Source of the DNA: Candidatus Zixiibacteriota bacterium
GTDB lineage: Bacteria > Zixibacteria > MSB-5A5 > GN15 > FEB-12
Assembly: GCA_040752815.1 (NCBI GenBank)
Contig: JBFMGC010000005.1
Coordinates: 1-46,288 of the forward strand
Direction: 5' to 3'
Length of the DNA stretch: 46,288 bases
This document shows, piece after piece, positions 43,628 to 46,288 of the stretch. Both the position numbers and the translations under genes were made by a program. The notes beneath the pieces were generated by a model that did no database searches, was not told the DNA's origin, and saw nothing but the letters and a program-made list of their open reading frames with translations. How positions within the stretch are numbered: position 1 is the first letter of the stretch; the number at the start of each line of letters is the position of its first letter.

Positions 43628-43711
43628 TGCCGAAGGGGGGATTTGAACCCCCACTCCCTTGCGGAAACTGCGCCCTGAACGCAGCGCGTCTACCAGTTCC
43701 ACCACTTCGGC
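43628..43711 (-). tRNA. tRNA-Leu (CAG)
   Basis: The acceptor stem GCCGAAG pairs with CTTCGGC, with discriminator A. The anticodon stem CTGCG/CGCAG encloses loop TTCAGGG, giving anticodon CAG. The long variable arm expected for Leu is present, and the T-arm is GGGGG-TTCAAAT-CCCCC. The CCA end is not encoded. It lies 37 bases upstream of the Memo-AMMECR1 start on the same strand. Confidence 0.95.
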
Positions 43712-43746
43712 ATGTCGCCGAGCCACGATCGCCCGGCTGGACATGA

Positions 43747-43774
43747 AATATACAAGCGACAATTCATCCGGCAA
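43747..43774 (-). promoter_or_regulatory. Promoter of tRNA-Leu
   Basis: TTGCCG (43774-43769) and TATATT (43752-43747) with a 16-base spacer, ending 35 bases before the tRNA 5' end. Confidence 0.55.
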
Positions 43775-43839
43775 GTGAATTGTTGATGCTATGGCCGCTT
43801 GGCTCACCAAACAAGCGCACAAAACTCCAAAAAAATCGC

Positions 43840-43870
43840 TTGACAAACGCCGGGGGGGGGGGGCATTAAT
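43840..43870 (+). promoter_or_regulatory. Promoter with a 12-G tract in its spacer
   Basis: A perfect TTGACA (43840-43845) is followed by a spacer containing 12 consecutive G (43852-43863) and then by ATTAAT (43865-43870), which matches four of six -10 positions at 19 bases spacing. Losing two G would give the optimal 17. This is the layout of a phase-variable promoter. It lies about 60 bases before the large surface protein gene. Confidence 0.5.
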
Positions 43871-43932
43871 CCGGCAACGCGACCAAATAGTCTAAGTTTC
43901 AATTGACTGTCCGTTAGTAACAGGAGGCAGTG

Positions 43933-46288
43933 ATGCGAACAATCAGGAGTATTATCATTTGGGGACTTTTGTGCCTTGGAGTGGCTGCCCTTCTCACATG
44001 CAGCGATGACGAGCGTGAATCCAAGCCAACAGGGCCGCAGCTTGGCCCCCGCACAAGTGCTGCGCAAGTTGTGAGCGCCCCCGCACAGGTGAGCTGGACG
44101 CAAGGCCAGCTTCAGGACATACGTTGGCCGGTCACGGCCGATTCAACGGGCAGGGTAGAAATCGCACTGTTCAAAAAGTCCGTGGGCCGCACCAGGATCG
44201 GTACGATTGTCGCATCAACGCCGAACGACGGCTCTTATCAGTGGAACGTGAATGACTTCGGCCGCGGTGCCGCTGATGACTACTACATCTCGGTGCACAA
44301 CCTCACAACCGGCAAGTGGTATCAGAACGCGGCGTTTCCGATTGCTCTCGTTCCAGTCTGCAACATCGTGATAACTAGTCCTGCGGCCGGGGCAGTCTGG
44401 AACGAAGGACAAACCAGAACGATTTCATGGACCTGCGATGGCACCTGCGGAAACATCGAGATAGCCCTCTTCAAACGATCTCTGGGTGGCAAAAGAATAC
44501 ATACGTTTGCCGGATCCATTCCCTGTAGCAACGGGTCGCTTCAATGGCTTGTCGATGATTTTGGGTACTGCGGCAGCAATGACTACTTTATTGCGATAAA
44601 AGAACTGAGCAGTGGCAAGTGGTACCGAGGATCTGACTTTACAATTGTATCGTCATCGGTCTGTTCCATTACGGTGCGAAATCCAGGTTGGGGAGTCACG
44701 TGGGCGGAGGGTGGGACGCAAAACATTATCTGGGACCACTGTGGTAATTGCGGGCCATCAGTAGAAATTGCGCTTTTTAAGACTTCCAATGGCGGCAAGA
44801 GGGTTGGAACAATTTCCTCATCGACGGAGAACGACGGTATTCACGCATGGACCGTAGATGATTTCGGATACTGCACCGGTTCGGATTACTTCATTTCAAT
44901 AAAAGATCTTAGCACAGGCAGATGGTACCGAGGTAGGTTTTTCACCATCACGGCTTCGCCGCTCTGTTCCATAACAATCAGAAACCCCGGATTCGGAGTT
45001 ACATGGCGCGTACCTTGGTGTGACACGATAAAATGGAACTCTTGTGGTAATTGCGGACCCAACGTGGAAATAGCGCTTTTCAAGAGATCATCTGGCGGCA
45101 GGAGAGTGTGTACGCTTACGCCGTCAACCACCAATGACGGATCGTTCTATTGGTGTGGGGACACTTGTCCTCCTACCTCTGGATGCGACTATTTCATATC
45201 TATTAAGGATCTCAGCACAGGCAGGTGGTACCCGAGCAGGGATTTTTGTATTGAAGCCCCCACACACTCGGTAACCAAGCCAAACACCCCAAATGGCCCA
45301 AGCAGTGGGTGTCCAGGGCAGCCCCTGTGCTATAGTGCCGGAGGCTCAGTGTGTAGCCTCGGTCACAACGTCGAGTACCGTTTTAACTGGGGTGACGGCA
45401 CCTACTCCCCGTGGTCTACCTCTACCACGGCCTGTCACTCGTGGAATACCCTCGATAACTACACTATACGTGCGGAGGCACGATGCCAAGTAGTTCCTTC
45501 GGTGCTGTCGCCGCCGTCCGATCCGAAATCAGTAAATATCACGGAGACCGTTACTATTTCAGTTCCGACTGGCCCTGCCACTGGGTCGGTAAACGACACT
45601 TTGTGCTATACTGCATCTGGCACTAGTAGCTGTGGCCATTCATTGGATTATCGATTTGACTGGGGCGACGGCAACATTGGCTCATGGGGCCCCGCCCGGC
45701 AGTGTCATCGGTGGCCACAACCAGGCACATACTCACTCAAAGCCCAGGCGCGGTGTGCCACGCACAACGTACTTTCCGGGTGGTCACCCGCTATGCAAGT
45801 TAGTATCTACATCTGCCAAGACGACCAGTATGAGGAGAACGACACTCGTGCGACGGCAACACCGTTGCCCGAGCAGACGTGGATTACGGCCAGGCAGGCT
45901 GACAACGACTTCTTCGTCATTGACGTGACGTCAGGTTACGAGCGGGTGTTGGTAGATTGTCGCTTCACTCATGCGCAGGGAGACATCGACATCGAGTTGC
46001 AGAATTCTTCCGGGACGGTGATCTGCTCTTCCGGCTCGACTGACGACAACGAGTATATAGATTGTTGTGTTCCGGGACCTGGCACTTATTACATAAGGGT
46101 CCATTACGACAATGAATGTAATGCCTACCAGTTGTGGTGGGACGATGTCAGTGGGTGTTGTGACGACCAGTATGAGGAGAACGACACTCGTGCGACGGCA
46201 ACACCGTTGCCCGAGCAGACGTGGATTACGGCCAGGCAGGCTGACAACGACTTCTTCGTCATTGACGTGACGTCAGGTTACGAGCGGG
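43933..46288 (+). CDS. Large multidomain surface (lipo)protein, C-terminus beyond the window
   Basis: 785 codons are open to the right edge. AGGAGG lies before ATG 43933. The N-terminus MRTIRSIIIWGLLCLGVAALLTC is a signal peptide whose LLTC may be a weak lipobox. Four Kre9/KNH-like Ig-type repeats of about 100 residues follow (VEIALFK, NDG...W.V(D/N)DFG, DYFISIKDLSTG(K/R)WY), each Cys-rich after the first. Then come two PKD-like domains (YRFNWGDGTYSPWS and YRFDWGDGNIGSWG) and a pre-peptidase C-terminal (PPC) type domain from residue 630. A second identical PPC start is cut by the edge. It is probably an extracellular adhesion or matrix protein behind a possibly switching promoter. No enzyme domain is visible. 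Confidence 0.8.
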   Translation, partial: MRTIRSIIIWGLLCLGVAALLTCSDDERESKPTGPQLGPRTSAAQVVSAPAQVSWTQGQLQDIRWPVTADSTGRVEIALFKKSVGRTRIGTIVASTPNDGSYQWNVNDFGRGAADDYYISVHNLTTGKWYQNAAFPIALVPVCNIVITSPAAGAVWNEGQTRTISWTCDGTCGNIEIALFKRSLGGKRIHTFAGSIPCSNGSLQWLVDDFGYCGSNDYFIAIKELSSGKWYRGSDFTIVSSSVCSITVRNPGWGVTWAEGGTQNIIWDHCGNCGPSVEIALFKTSNGGKRVGTISSSTENDGIHAWTVDDFGYCTGSDYFISIKDLSTGRWYRGRFFTITASPLCSITIRNPGFGVTWRVPWCDTIKWNSCGNCGPNVEIALFKRSSGGRRVCTLTPSTTNDGSFYWCGDTCPPTSGCDYFISIKDLSTGRWYPSRDFCIEAPTHSVTKPNTPNGPSSGCPGQPLCYSAGGSVCSLGHNVEYRFNWGDGTYSPWSTSTTACHSWNTLDNYTIRAEARCQVVPSVLSPPSDPKSVNITETVTISVPTGPATGSVNDTLCYTASGTSSCGHSLDYRFDWGDGNIGSWGPARQCHRWPQPGTYSLKAQARCATHNVLSGWSPAMQVSIYICQDDQYEENDTRATATPLPEQTWITARQADNDFFVIDVTSGYERVLVDCRFTHAQGDIDIELQNSSGTVICSSGSTDDNEYIDCCVPGPGTYYIRVHYDNECNAYQLWWDDVSGCCDDQYEENDTRATATPLPEQTWITARQADNDFFVIDVTSGYER
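45820..45946 (+). repeat. Perfect 127-bp direct repeat, first copy
   Basis: Identical to 46162-46288, 342 bp (114 codons) downstream. It encodes the first 42 residues of the PPC domain (DDQYEENDTRATATPLPEQ and on). The flanking base on the left differs (A versus T). Confidence 0.95.
46162..46288 (+). repeat. Perfect 127-bp direct repeat, second copy, cut by the window edge
   Basis: The window ends exactly at the 127th identical base. The true repeat may be longer and may be present in further tandem copies. Confidence 0.95.

Noticed and set aside
43604-43846. 80-residue minus-strand frame upstream of the Memo-AMMECR1 gene
   Set aside because: It spans tRNA-Leu and consists largely of translated tRNA sequence.

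Overview
The window reads as a stretch of a Gram-negative, probably strictly anaerobic bacterium of the Fibrobacteres-Chlorobi-Bacteroidetes neighbourhood. The best guess is candidate phylum Zixibacteria or a close relative. This rests on TonB receptor / PorV / C-terminally sorted protein sets, several secreted proteins ending in the same dockerin-like domain, SBBP and MopE-type surface proteins, and anaerobic ferredoxin-linked metabolism. It is an inference from gene content, not a phylogeny. Both edges cut genes. The last 127 bases exactly repeat bases 45820-45946, so the right edge may be a natural contig end in a metagenome assembly.

Layout. 1-222 is the N-terminal part of a ferredoxin:NADP reductase-like subunit. 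370-7893 (minus) is a surface operon: TonB-dependent receptor, giant sorted protein, PorV-like barrel. 8341-10913 (minus) holds hgcA and hgcB, the mercury-methylation pair, followed by an SDR epimerase. Divergent from hgcA, 11056-16576 (plus) is a keto-acid fermentation operon: iorA, iorB, butyrate kinase and two phosphotransbutyrylase-family genes. 17243-22696 holds a caspase-like lipoprotein and a 1482-residue Cys-rich secreted protein. 23091-27294 (minus) is a translationally coupled trio: DUF362 protein, Tat-exported AmmeMemoRadiSam radical SAM enzyme, and a fused MFS/spermidine-synthase-like membrane protein. 27478-33371 (plus) has an SBBP propeller protein, a DUF2914 protein, a cupredoxin/MopE protein and a lone type III polyketide synthase. 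33629-36770 (minus) is a decaheme cytochrome plus an outer-membrane porin, together resembling a transmembrane electron conduit. The porin frame is interrupted by one in-frame UGA. 37054-41792 (plus) has PEP carboxykinase, a PAS/LuxR regulator and a zinc-binding-type chemoreceptor. 42061-43711 (minus) is an exported Memo-AMMECR1 fusion and a tRNA-Leu. From 43933 a large multidomain surface protein runs off the window behind a promoter that contains a run of 12 G.

How the parts fit. Keto acids from amino acids would be oxidised by IorAB with reduced ferredoxin as product, and ATP would be recovered through Ptb/Buk. Electrons could leave through the decaheme/porin pair, and PEP carboxykinase links to gluconeogenesis. 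HgcAB gives the potential to make methylmercury. All three AmmeMemoRadiSam components are present, in two loci, and all carry export signals, which would place this uncharacterised system outside the cytoplasm. Many intergenic gaps carry REP-like hairpins, including a 41-bp palindrome family with a compensated base change in its stem.
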